Shown here: piece by piece, positions 61,801-64,000 of the stretch
How positions within the stretch are numbered: the first letter of the stretch is position 1
Layout: each line of letters starts with the position of its first letter
NCBI GenBank assembly: GCA_001247695.2
Contig: LGRX02024627.1
Span: forward strand, 1 to 64,000
Reading direction: 5' to 3'
Length of the DNA: 64,000 nt
DNA from: Cymbomonas tetramitiformis
Lineage: Eukaryota > Chlorophyta > Pyramimonadophyceae > Pyramimonadales > Pyramimonadaceae
Notes under the pieces: model-generated
The model's input: only the letters and a program-made list of their open reading frames with translations
Told to the model about the DNA's origin: nothing
Databases searched by the model: none
Translations under genes and position numbers: made by a program

Positions 61801-63843
61801 ACGTTGTTGGGAGGTGTTGGGGCGTATGGCTCGGAAAGTGTATGTTCGTTGGGAAGGAGGGGGGGTGGGAGGGGGTAGGGGGTGGTTAGGGGTAATGGAG
61901 TATGATTAGTGTACAATTATTGGGGTCTATGTTAGGGTTACTGGAGTATGGTTAGGGAGGTTATGGGGGATGCGAGAGGGGGATAAGGGGAGAGGGTGAT
62001 TTGGGGGTGCTGGGGATGGTTTGGGAGGTTATAATGAGGTACTGTATGGTTTGGGGGGTGTTGGGGGGAAAGGGGTATGGTTTGGGGGTTACGGGGGGAT
62101 GGTTTGGGGGGTATTATGGGAGATGGTTTGGGGGTAATCGGGATGGCTGAAGGGGTGTTTGGAAGATGGTTTGCTTGGGGGTGTATCATGTTTGGGGGAT
62201 GGTTAGTTTGGGGGTGTTGGGTGGCTGCATGGGGTATGGTGTGGGGGTTATGGGGGATGATTTGACGGGTAATATGGTATGATTTGGCGGGTAACGGGGG
62301 GATTGAGACGGATTGAGACGGATTAAGGCAGCTTGCTTGGGACCGGCCAAGACATATTCAGATAGATTGAGACGGATCGATATATATATATATATATATG
62401 AATTGCGTTGTGTTTCTGTAGGATGGAGTAGTGTACGCAGCTTCATTCAAGGTGTTTATTTGGGGTTTCTTTGTAGTTTGAGATGCTTTTGGTTGGACAA
62501 CTTAATTAGAGATATTCTTTAAACTTTTAATTGGACTTTTCAGACACTATTATATATTGATAATAGCCTTTACTGAATATCTGCCCTCCACCACCTTCGT
62601 CGCCCCTCCAACCAGATTTTGGAGCCGCCTTGAAGTTGTAGAACCCATGGAATGTGAGGTTGTTACATAGGCAATTTCGATGCACATGAATCAAGGATAT
62701 GATCAATGATCGATGCTGTATGTCAACCTCACGATATGTTGCCATTTGATGATGTGAATTCAAACTACTTTGGAGATGCAGACCAATTACACAGGACGCC
62801 GATGATCACATTATTGGTTTACATTATGATAATGCAGATCATGTCAAGTTTGTAATATATAACCAGCTGTATGCTCACTGCATGATGGTTGTATACACGC
62901 GTGCATCTATCTGTATCTATCTGTATCTATCTGTATCTTGGGGAGCTGGGGCATACCATCTGCAGAAGGCCTTGGAGAAGGAGACGTTAGAGGAGGAGGG
63001 CTGCTGGAAGGGCTTGGAGGAGGAGGAGATGCTGGAGAGTGGCATACCAACATTCATCATCAGTATATGCATGCCGTGGGGCATGTGTGAAAGCAGGCTG
63101 TGAATAGCGTAATAATATATAAACTATACGTTACTTGATGAAAGATTGCAAAGTGACCATTGCTCATCGATCTCGAGATATCCTGGAATTTTGACCTCGG
63201 ATACATGCCATTCAGTGAAAGCAGTAATGTGTTCAAATTGTAGCATGTATATATGTGCGGCATGTAAAATATTGAAGGTAAGATCTTACGCTGGCAGCAC
63301 AGGTGGTCGGTAAGCCCACATACCCATTCAGTGGCTTTTGGCTACCTACAGGATCCTGTGATAAGCAGATAAGTTTGTGTATGAAGAATAGTGCATTGCT
63401 TGTGACAAATCAATAATGACCCTTTGGCAAAGCAGAGTCCTAAGTAATCATTAAACGATTTATGCCAACTCGGCGTTTTAGGTGATTGGGACTTATGCAA
63501 TCATCATCTCGGTAAACATACATACATAATGCATATGAGTTGTTGATGCCATGCGATAACTTCTCCACCTCCAAATCTCCAAAAATGCCCACACTCTCAA
63601 GTTGCAACGCGCCGTGAACAAGTCAGACAATGACCACTTGTGATTGTTGTGATGGATAATTATGTATCCAAGTATATTTCATCATTTTGAAGGCCACAAC
63701 AAACTGGTTGTACATCTGCACTCGTAGCAACATGCTCGCACATATGAATACACGACAACAATTACCTAGATTAGAAGATGGTCTGGGAGGTGGTGGCTTG
63801 GGAGGTGGTGGTTTGGGAGGTGGTGGACTCGGTGGTGGCGAAG
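31424..63843 (-). CDS. SRCR-transmembrane-SAM receptor-like gene, 5' end beyond the window
   Basis: Seven exons on the minus strand join in one frame: 63766-63843, 62957-63031, 47738-48055, 39061-39477, 38335-38481, 32177-32389 and 31424-31842. All internal junctions are phase 1 with GT donors and AG acceptors, giving about 554 visible residues. Order of domains: two proline-rich spacers, one SRCR domain, a Cys-rich ectodomain, a single membrane span, a cytoplasmic tail and a C-terminal SAM domain. This predicts a type I membrane protein that binds a ligand outside and assembles or signals through SAM inside. Signal peptide and further ectodomain should lie beyond 64 kb. The introns (334 bp to 14.9 kb) are filled with mobile elements in both orientations. 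Further small exons in the long introns cannot be excluded. Confidence 0.75.
32177..32389 (-). CDS. Receptor gene exon: cytoplasmic tail
   Basis: 213 bp, acceptor AATAAACAG, donor GGCAG/GTGATG. Encodes 71 residues, low in cysteine, with several acidic and proline patches (DIAPPSGQQHSDNEVP, FKSYDNPLGNEDPLGPDD). FKSYDNPLG could be a phosphorylatable or NPxx-like sorting segment; that is inference. A 334-bp intron separates it from the SAM exon. Confidence 0.7.
32676..33085 (-). mobile_element. Solo copia LTR with 5-bp target duplication
   Basis: A 410-bp LTR of the A/B family flanked on both sides by ACCAG (32671-32675 and 33086-33090). The outer end ATTCCAACA is intact and the inner end reads TTTTGGAAT. 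No internal sequence is attached, so it arose by LTR-LTR recombination. It lies inside the 5.9-kb intron between the transmembrane and cytoplasmic-tail exons. Confidence 0.95.
33091..33840 (+). repeat. Repeat X-like coding fragment, plus strand
   Basis: The frame around 33110-33310 reads GEEQLALMDRDLEDAIKDAD, similar to LALMDRAWEDAFEEL of Repeat X at 15.2 kb on the opposite strand. GC-rich, several frames open, no intact ORF. Its start coincides with the right target duplication of the solo LTR. Confidence 0.45.
34199..34375 (-). mobile_element. Diverged copy of the 261-bp MITE at 55.26 kb
   Basis: In inverted orientation it matches the element at 55255-55515: CAAGGTA start, CATTTGCACAAAG versus GATTTACACAAAA, CGTTTTAAG, GGTTAAGTAT, and GGTCAATTTGATCCCTGAAG plus TGCGCA. 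One terminal inverted repeat is recognisable and the other is lost. A still older partial copy may lie at 34060-34170. Confidence 0.65.
34480..35140 (+). pseudogene. DIRS-type tyrosine recombinase, C-terminal fragment
   Basis: Spread over three frames: LLRACVYVVVAFVTFGRPQT (34510-34575, with the first catalytic Arg region), LQKEKGKNHHPAKRRNFIPV, then GGHYTAHSTRKGAAT (HxxR motif, about 34925-34968), and GWSQLSSAVLAYIDP with DEDMSFYFGWL at the end. These are typical tyrosine recombinase blocks of algal DIRS-like retrotransposons. Frameshifts and a TGA at about 34753 break it. The hAT-like element at 35149 interrupts its 3' side. Confidence 0.75.
35149..36574. mobile_element. hAT-like non-autonomous element, 1.43 kb
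   Basis: Bounded by TCAGGCTGCA and the inverted TGCAGCCCTA. The flanking 8 bp are GCAATATT (35141-35148) and GCACTATT (36575-36582), 7/8 identical, as hAT transposases produce. Subterminal regions on both sides are full of GGTAATACCGGGTAA and TTACCGGTAA words in inverted arrangement. No transposase is recognised; a minus-strand ORF at 36024-36212 (EMASPSPSSGS, EDVKWKDSKG) might be a remnant. A further palindromic element is nested inside. Confidence 0.75.
35712..35863. mobile_element. TGTTACGG palindromic element, copy 1 (152 bp)
   Basis: Starts TGTTACGGTATGAGCGCG and ends with the inverted form CGCGCTCATACC...CTAACA, set in (TA)n on both sides. The interior is made of GGTATGAGCGCGCCTGTACC words that fold on each other. 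Related loci are at 41.9-42.4 and 61.5 kb. Confidence 0.8.
36800..37450 (+). CDS. Unassigned ORFs; weak saposin-like cysteine spacing
   Basis: The frame at 37106-37450 reads LRVCPRCTTHKDTIQGEVQS, then QQAMGRLCEGLPDKARGACA. The C-x2-C...C-x7-C pattern with LC-x-GLP resembles the second half of saposin-type domains, but only four cysteines are seen and there is no signal peptide. The preceding frame (36930-37130) is Ser/Arg-rich. It lies in the intron between the transmembrane and tail exons on the opposite strand. Could be a decayed transposon gene or chance. Confidence 0.25.
38335..38481 (-). CDS. Receptor gene exon: transmembrane segment
   Basis: 147 bp, acceptor CGGAATGCAG, donor AAAG/GTATAG. 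After a short Gly/Asp stalk it encodes AIVGGVFGALAGIALVGGGV and WFGL, a glycine-rich membrane span with small-xxx-small spacing that could dimerise, followed by KKYKEHKSAK, a positive-inside stop-transfer signal. Orientation is therefore N-terminus out. Confidence 0.8.
39061..39477 (-). CDS. Receptor gene exon: Cys-rich ectodomain
   Basis: 417 bp, acceptor TTCTTACCAG, donor AAAG/GTCAGT. Encodes 139 residues with about 11 cysteines (GKCSCTDAGYDD, DECIKAFRAICAEHE, SGCSVVNDP, SCNEITTCFCK). It is acidic with no membrane segment, so probably extracellular. I do not recognise the fold. Phase 1 at both ends; it joins the SRCR exon and the transmembrane exon in frame. Confidence 0.75.
40060..40926 (+). 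pseudogene. DIRS-type methyltransferase-like and recombinase N-terminal fragment
   Basis: Read across frames: ASPQSSRDMPRG, LTYNWQGKID, then INPPWGLLDEVAHKLREEGA and AATVVAPYWP (NPPW resembles the DPPY/NPPW motif of Dam-type N6-adenine methyltransferase domains found in DIRS elements), AYFRELEAMSDEL, then MQPSTAGNYERHWSMFVDFC, EATILLYVAFM and YLAINSFHEDFSYPRP, the N-terminal core-binding part of a DIRS tyrosine recombinase. A stop (TAG) before INPPW and at least three frameshifts make it a pseudogene. It lies in the intron between the SRCR and Cys-rich exons. Confidence 0.7.
40970..41880. other. Non-coding, with a diverged 60-bp direct repeat
   Basis: CTTCGCACCCTTGCTTGCATGTAGG and a related CTCCGCACCCTTACTTGTAGG occur 137 bp apart (about 41060 and 41197) with similar surroundings. 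No gene is seen. Confidence 0.4.
41885..42416. mobile_element. TGTTACGG palindromic element, copy 2 (composite)
   Basis: The right end CCGTAACA (42409-42416) abuts (TA)n. Inverted repeats of about 60 bp (GAGCCGCTAGCATATGCCAG near 41970 and its inverse near 42265) flank a C-rich core of CCCAAACCATYCC words (42035-42190). GGCACAGGCTAGCC/GGCATATGCC palindromes recur. A second, more diverged copy seems joined on the left (41890-41960). Confidence 0.7.
42417..42749. other. (TA)n tract and flank; no gene
   Basis: A (TA)n tract at 42417-42435 borders the palindromic element. The rest up to the broken 3' end of copia element B shows no feature. Confidence 0.4.
42750..45380 (-). CDS. gag: Element B gag polyprotein with extra domain, no protease
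   Basis: One open frame; the likely start is MSQQDKARLAQR at 45380, with 17 more codons possible upstream. Numbering from that start: a coiled-coil-like DERQQQLFSQQDARLNELMK near residue 50, capsid to about 330, CCHC knuckle CPVCHMTGHSSKEC (CX2CX4HX4C) near 370-385, the conserved ~175-residue block (VYDSFVYIDTL, QISPRQPWY, TVKAIEDFWALLGYG) near 530-700, then an Asp/Ser-rich acidic tail. The last ~25 codons (VDGRDVVQSNS onward) are flank or new sequence. Intact frame, so this could still be translated into a gag-only product. It resolves element A's stop and frameshifts as secondary damage. Confidence 0.8.
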   Translation of the reverse strand: MSQQDKARLAQRTPPGLGVDSTYGDISEGLSEDGISVGEDSAALTALIDERQQQLFSQQDARLNELMKMVQVLAQTVPQMAANQNAGTGHAIASPEAAESGMPGSSVHSHVAGGTAGVSLPPLTEMLKGIKSDQLYSGQDAENDSKWLEFRGKIVPCMRHRALALLLSDARDLEDIKKDEQFSVAANQLFHDFLSAVTSKTANAVVQTYSEEADGVLAWRQLVKMRRSTGSAYFVRQVKALLDDTKRFASLAPPLTGFLHAKQILDRVKEYACTAEFLPTGEKFHVASLEAVFVAMVLSSLNPAYVFVRTMYSKNKLLSFQELNDAVCDHYDDVIATSAAATETGAGIVEDRRKQEEQKRSAMLKKVPCPVCHMTGHSSKECFVTHEDKREEYLKKNPKRRDAIMKRVQDYQKHGKLPNRAAAVTEAQQDPGVDASGEALYAICELDSVVTCFSEDMPQFISGYTVEDYIGSTSGISLHNYYAVLGGLTSSEGSFPVEVEDQSVSGVCRWRSDASMRGHSTLRRPGKKSHPYQPNKHQFLLNKHKYFPVAPVYDSFVYIDTLCTALPGRKLDPTQALWEAGREQHLGPGYQISPRQPWYTSDVQYVHSMFMSGSVEVSDRALKVLEDPHFPADGRVVCQEKMECAKHLVAEQLGLLQRLLEKEPVMVRGSFEKLQSWVTLLSMVTRDTVKAIEDFWALLGYGYEDEWDFDSSSDGSDGSDHSGYDSEGSSHRGDDFSDPGDYTSGTTPDACVVYGVEQVTFQHAFSSHPLPEHVHALGDSDVSFTTPARVAAGHHAWACHTLSRLGCVPGLSDSSGSDDEDYASDTMPALLDASDSDEEDGEHSWQPFEGVGGIVDGRDVVQSNSTTLNYSYIQIL
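45446..45459 (-). other. Primer-binding site of element B
   Basis: The minus strand reads GGTTTTGGGCCCAC, one mismatch from the element A site GGTTATGGGCCCAC, again complementary to the anticodon arm of initiator tRNA-Met. Confidence 0.7.
45460..45862 (-). repeat. 5' LTR of copia element B (403 bp)
   Basis: Aligns throughout with the LTR of element A and the solo LTR. Ends TGCAGGAATTC (inner) and ATTCCAATA (outer). It contains AGATCTAGATCT and the telomere-like GGGTTCCATAGGGTTTCTTT block at about 45747-45766. Confidence 0.9.
45873..47367 (+). CDS. RING-H2 plus C2H2 zinc-finger ORF, probably a retroelement ORF1
   Basis: 466 codons to 47273; one frame over, the protein continues to 47367 (PEASWEWLRGLPLEEIF). 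An acidic Pro/Gly-rich N-terminus precedes a RING-type finger (46611-46737): CVIC, PCGHPTHQIC, CPSC. A basic linker follows, then a C2H2 finger (46995-47065; RCPVC...MARHLRHAH) and a CPTC word. Such C2H2 fingers before an RT are common in LINE ORFs, and the end looks 3'-truncated. A RING could recruit an E2 enzyme, but the context argues for a transposon protein. It begins only 10 bp from the LTR of element B. GC-rich, unlike the flank. Confidence 0.5.
47368..47560. repeat. AGGAAAATATAGGATTATAC-type minisatellite
   Basis: Short AT-rich repeats of ACAGGAAAATA, AGGATTATAC and AGGAACATATAGG follow the truncated ORF directly and could be the variable tail of a LINE-like element. ATTGAGCTTCTCAGCTCACT is then repeated twice at 47571-47610. 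Confidence 0.6.
47738..48055 (-). CDS. Receptor gene exon: SRCR domain
   Basis: 318 bp, acceptor GATGTGACAG, donor GCAG/GTGTGT. It encodes one complete scavenger-receptor cysteine-rich domain of about 100 residues: VRLAGG start, GRVEIYHNGAWGTVCDDEW, VVCRQLGFPG, the C-x-G-x-E-x2-L-x2-C signature (CTGIEYDLSSC), HNCDSYEDAGVIC end. Six cysteines are visible, as in group B-like or minimal group A SRCRs. One exon equals one domain, the usual arrangement. Confidence 0.9.
48268..48420. repeat. 51-bp minisatellite, three units
   Basis: Unit GTCCGGCTGTGCAGCGCTTC plus CATTTCCCTTTGGT and GGCACAGCATGGGT; three nearly identical copies. The period is a multiple of three, so both strands stay open, but no splice sites join it to the receptor gene's SRCR exon 200 bp away. 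Confidence 0.9.
49097..49656 (+). repeat. Split direct repeat A1 of element C
   Basis: 560 bp, from TAACAATTACAGTAAGCCTG to GTGCTAACAGAAA. It is so like A2 (55601-56157) that the same 63-codon minus-strand ORF is present, identical, in both; that ORF has no recognisable product and is probably chance. Confidence 0.9.
49680..51112 (+). pseudogene. gag: Element C gag-like region, frameshifted
   Basis: Frames in turn: LDEDSLEFGFYNINLDSEDD (49680-49850), HHYFEYLDLLQKGIPPRLLH (to 50003), then 50135-51112 with MEELPLSGILTNVKQSAVRL, KWELEDESEGGGEGSSPSDV, the basic RRRRPPEHSQRP, and DDVPLDTLDDLMDADLPLEA. The shifts at about 49850 and 50150 break it. An acidic-then-basic disordered middle and a helical C-terminus are seen. 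No enzyme motif. It precedes the zinc-finger ORF, as gag should. Confidence 0.55.
51348..51749 (+). CDS. gag: Element C gag C-terminus with Cys/His finger
   Basis: 133 codons. The first half (CVVDYDKLVRQKLATG) matches the gag helical region of algal DIRS-like elements, compare LDGYDRVWRVYKQQHG in element D. The end is Lys-rich followed by CSKKGCKYAHECSKCGSPDH, one CCCH-like plus one CCHC-like finger for nucleic-acid binding. The ORF ends in KKK and a stop. It was probably continuous with the upstream gag before frameshift. Confidence 0.65.
   Translation: MPESMDREIHYCITYVVDLITQMAKHDVKCVVDYDKLVRQKLATGFLTTWNPDMLHATWMRFLQARVEAGQSTTKKNGEAAAKEGRGAGKSSGGKPTKALVYFQWNAGKCSKKGCKYAHECSKCGSPDHTKKK
52092..52926 (+). 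pseudogene. Element C reverse transcriptase, N-terminal part only
   Basis: 52092-52853 opens with GRGCPAGTRGATSDYSLSFS; from 52730 the next frame carries FKKARVVHNYSENDGSSVNA and FSFLRPGHFMVKVDINK, the fingers and first palm strand of a DIRS RT (the D of KVDI is the first catalytic Asp). A stop follows at 52927-52929 and the following 380 bp keep only scraps (TRPFTPILKYVRDEWHTYLW). No Y-x-D-D box is present, so the RT is dead. Confidence 0.65.
53312..54073 (+). CDS. Element C RNase H and Dam-like methyltransferase region
   Basis: 253 codons. RNase H end: MITDNTPTKGTLDRW, then LRVKWVPSKVNTFADALSRQ, the conserved DALSR tail. It continues into GVGQFSIDACCDESGSNAQT, WEGHNAWCNSPFSRI and TAACFVIPVWPTAGFFKFIE, which match the layout of the Dam-type methyltransferase domain carried by DIRS elements. 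The catalytic NPPF/DPPY-like motif reads NSPF here, so activity is doubtful. In frame and uninterrupted. Confidence 0.65.
   Translation: MLTVVMITDNTPTKGTLDRWTGTATFRPLLREIFLLLVQWDIRLRVKWVPSKVNTFADALSRQEWQLFYQLRTEWLWDSVWRKDTNDRQLLRRVFRDLDDRPGVGQFSIDACCDESGSNAQTTNFWTVTQDCLQHDWEGHNAWCNSPFSRILEILQHFLECKRRQNVGTAACFVIPVWPTAGFFKFIEARPTMFFPLVRFDADSDLFTAPAVPGQSRRDFGPTRWPVTIYRVPPRFIDLGESGGLHRDGASGP
54189..55091 (+). CDS. Element C tyrosine recombinase, apparently complete
   Basis: 300 codons ending 26 bp before B1. Core-binding part: RTVKYGTIKVYLSAARSLHL. Catalytic part: FGACLRKANV (first Arg), SFSKTNQFSERTHETL, then GRYSGHSFRRGAATLAFDQG (HxxR), and GDWASDVVDKYHAMTAEQR with the nucleophile Tyr. Upstream, 54060-54188 contains a frame (MNAVAGNTRSTYETG) with a TAG at 54150, so the true N-terminus may be longer and damaged. 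This enzyme would join the circular cDNA to the target. It is the only intact catalytic domain in element C. Confidence 0.8.
   Translation: MFPATERTLSLWVTFLARTVKYGTIKVYLSAARSLHLELGFTLPGFSELPYLRRVLRGIKKLKGNPKVKKLGLGTQQLVRLYFHGRVNLENINDLFCWLGCLLAFGACLRKANVTAKKENAFSGTGVMLKKSIRFEGRDKMRVMVSFSKTNQFSERTHETLIHEVPGLTAFCAVSVARRAMALNQLPGGPDAPLLCHTKAGGQQVALTHSVFYHWLKPKLKTAGLQPGRYSGHSFRRGAATLAFDQGVPRAMVKNWGDWASDVVDKYHAMTAEQRSAIPRMVADSMRAAVATHLGGGARR
55117..55600 (+). repeat. Split direct repeat B1 of element C, with MITE inside
   Basis: GGCCCGGAGGTCAGGGCTAT to GACCCTGACACTAAT, matching B2 (56191-56405) except for the 261-bp insertion at 55255-55515 with its 4-bp duplication. Confidence 0.9.
55255..55515. 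mobile_element. 261-bp MITE in B1
   Basis: Terminal inverted repeats of 37 bp with one mismatch, starting CAAGGTATTGTTTACGCGA. Flanked by AAAT on both sides (55251-55254 and 55516-55519); B2 carries a single AAAT at the same place. No coding capacity. The transposase family is not identified. The related copy at 34.2 kb shows the family is dispersed. Confidence 0.95.
55601..56157 (+). repeat. Split direct repeat A2 of element C
   Basis: 557 bp, nearly identical to A1 and directly abutting B1, as expected for the B1-A2-B2 end that templates circular replication. Confidence 0.9.
56191..56405 (+). repeat. Split direct repeat B2 of element C
   Basis: 215 bp. It preserves the uninterrupted version of B1 and so serves as the empty site for the MITE. 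Its last shared word is GACCCTGACACTAAT, where element C ends. Confidence 0.88.
57127..57426. mobile_element. 300-bp hAT-type MITE in gag of element D
   Basis: Terminal inverted repeats CAGGGAACATATCCT / AGGATATGTTCCCTG, perfect over 15 bp, flanked by CGCCTTCG on both sides (57119-57126 and 57427-57434). An 8-bp duplication and a CAGGG start are the hAT signature. The interior contains GGCCGGCC-rich words and no ORF of its own. Confidence 0.95.
58160..58621 (+). mobile_element. 5'-truncated LINE fragment in gag of element D
   Basis: 462 bp flanked by ACGTGATG (58152-58159 and 58622-58629). It encodes only the last ~115 residues of a LINE polyprotein (ELTCTDGQNWEAALLEKWKK, HAIVIGRTGTIYEHNKRALN, SYANSLYWLYRKR), a region like the C-terminal end of LINE pol proteins that follows RT, then about 115 bp of 3' UTR with GCCCCAAGGGGTGTCG and a T-rich tail. 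Gag reads into it in frame and produces a chimeric 278-codon ORF (57671-58507). Confidence 0.85.
59330..59573 (+). CDS. gag: Element D gag C-terminus with Cys/His fingers
   Basis: The frame at 59340-59558 is Gly/Arg-rich and then reads ACYGHNEGNCRHQPNCHF, RHVCSVCGADGHVRGDPSC: a CCCH-like and a CCHC-like finger, the same pairing as at the end of element C gag. The stop is near 59558. It lies between gag and RT as expected. Confidence 0.6.
59948..60859 (+). CDS. Element D reverse transcriptase
   Basis: 303 codons. RT blocks in order: GWRLPLGVIALGMVEKV, VKFRPVSDYSRPADVGVN, GYWMVKVDMEAAYKS (first Asp), ALPGIFMRWTRAIVAWMR, and GYLDDFFCVLE with the Y-x-D-D catalytic box at 60740-60751, then FLGFKVNNAKCV. 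DIRS-type by its overall pattern. The ORF closes at 60859, but the frame starting at 60843 continues the protein (QVLEFLGVLQDT), so one small shift separates RT from RNase H. Confidence 0.8.
   Translation: MDLDVGAMADHVFRRDGRSCGRRSCGGRLSSTWRHAARARVSGGATRRNVCGRVGCAIPTLTSHAHLVAAAFRDWHDVDFLVRCAACGAGWPSEEIAIDKPYRVPNYVGPEHMEMMREELRRESEVGHIFLAGWRLPLGVIALGMVEKVCNGKVKFRPVSDYSRPADVGVNARIELEHDEFTTVKEAYGMLQPGYWMVKVDMEAAYKSVGIASMFWPHRCFVFDDVRWMDARAPFRNRALPGIFMRWTRAIVAWMRARGILTVGYLDDFFCVLETREQAEEAMMLLIDFVTFLGFKVNNAKCV
60843..61495 (+). pseudogene. Element D RNase H, frameshifted and truncated
   Basis: SQVLEFLGVLQDTSGGVCTA, then a shifted section (60960-61190), and back in frame LATDASGTLGFGGVWERLFF (first RNase H Asp), SWSINYLELFAVWWGIVLWG (catalytic Glu) and, in the next frame, VRIDNQSAIG (third acidic residue). 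The ATDASG and DNQS boxes are typical of Ty3/DIRS RNase H. Element D similarity ends just after. Confidence 0.65.
61540..62290. mobile_element. TGTTACGG palindromic element, copy 3, with G-rich minisatellite
   Basis: Begins TGTTACGGCACCAGTGCGCC and has several GGCACAGGCGCGCCTGTGCC-type palindromes to about 61790. It then continues into an array of TATGGTTTGGGGG/TTATGGGGGATG words (61860-62290). The complementary C-rich words form the core of copy 2 at 42.0-42.2 kb. Confidence 0.7.
62378..62398. repeat. (TA)n microsatellite
   Basis: About ten TA units, beside GATTGAGACGGAT repeated three times just upstream (62303-62375). Confidence 0.9.
62900..62937. repeat. TATCTATCTG microsatellite
   Basis: TATCTATCTG repeated three times plus a partial unit, 20 bp downstream (in gene sense) of the second proline-rich exon. 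Confidence 0.9.
62957..63031 (-). CDS. Receptor gene exon: proline-rich spacer 2
   Basis: 75 bp, acceptor ACTCTCCAG, donor GATG/GTATGC. Encodes SPPPPSPSSSPPPLTSPSPR and a short tail. Phase 1 at both ends, so it can follow spacer 1 and precede the SRCR exon without a frame change. Confidence 0.65.
63292..63336 (-). repeat. Duplicated splice-acceptor segment without its exon
   Basis: CTGGCAGCACAGGTGGTCGG plus TAAGCCCACATACCCATTCA is a second copy of the intron end at 63844-63887 that precedes proline-rich exon 1. Here the acceptor CTGCCAG is followed after one base by GTAAGAT, a donor-like word, and no proline codons. Confidence 0.65.
63766..63843 (-). CDS. Receptor gene exon: proline-rich spacer 1
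   Basis: 78 bp, acceptor GTGCTGCCAG, donor CTAG/GTAATT. Encodes a SPPPSPPPPKPPPPKPPPPR-type spacer, as found between modules of algal extracellular proteins where prolines are often hydroxylated. Phase 1 at both ends. Confidence 0.7.
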   Translation of the reverse strand, partial: LRHHRVHHLPNHHLPSHHLPDHLLI

Positions 63844-64000
63844 CTGGCAGCACAGTTGATCGGTAAGCACACATACCCATTCAGGAACCATCAAAACAAC
63901 AAAACCAAACTCAAATGTTGTATTTCATGTCATTATTTTGCCATGTGCCAGTTTTGACGCCAATCCCCGCCAATACATACAATCAATAGAGGGCATGCAC

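Overview
The window looks like nuclear DNA of a eukaryote, most plausibly a green alga of the prasinophyte/chlorophyte kind. The signs are GT-AG introns with consistent phases, long introns, a proline-rich plus SRCR receptor gene, TTTAGGG-type telomere-like words, and a dense load of Ty1/copia, DIRS-like, LINE-like, hAT-like and Replitron-like elements. The species is inference. No rRNA gene, canonical tRNA gene, CRISPR array or bacterial operon is visible.

Layout. 1-3 kb: the 5' part of a Ty1/copia gag on the minus strand running off the window, then an unrecognised 339-codon ORF. 3.4-3.8 kb: two minisatellites. 6.1-8.1 kb: a four-exon plus-strand gene (about 350 codons) for a Ser/Arg/Pro-rich protein. 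8.7-15.7 kb: two tandem copies of a repeat (Repeat X), the second split by copia element A. 15.7-27 kb: AT-richer, mostly non-coding, with a frameshifted ORF (20.5-21.4 kb), 168-bp tandem repeats and an inverted pair of arrays carrying tRNA-like hairpins. 28.6-29.8 kb: remains of a Replitron-like HUH endonuclease gene.

31.4-63.8 kb and beyond: one large minus-strand gene. Seven exons can be joined, all in splice phase 1, in the order proline-rich, proline-rich, SRCR domain, Cys-rich ectodomain, transmembrane segment, cytoplasmic tail, SAM domain. It reads as a type I scavenger-receptor-like membrane protein whose N-terminus lies beyond 64 kb. Its introns hold a solo copia LTR with a target-site duplication, copia element B, DIRS fragments, a hAT-like element, a RING/zinc-finger ORF, a DIRS/PAT-like element with split direct repeats (C, 49.1-56.4 kb) and a second DIRS-like element (D, about 56.4-61.5 kb). 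D is itself interrupted by a hAT-type MITE and a 5'-truncated LINE.

The elements are mostly broken. A and B are gag-rich copia derivatives lacking integrase and reverse transcriptase. C keeps a full tyrosine recombinase but has a damaged RT, and D ends within RNase H. Nested insertions with exact duplications give a readable order of events. The least familiar material is an extra conserved block between zinc knuckle and protease in the copia elements, the exon architecture of the receptor gene, and the tRNA-like inverted arrays.
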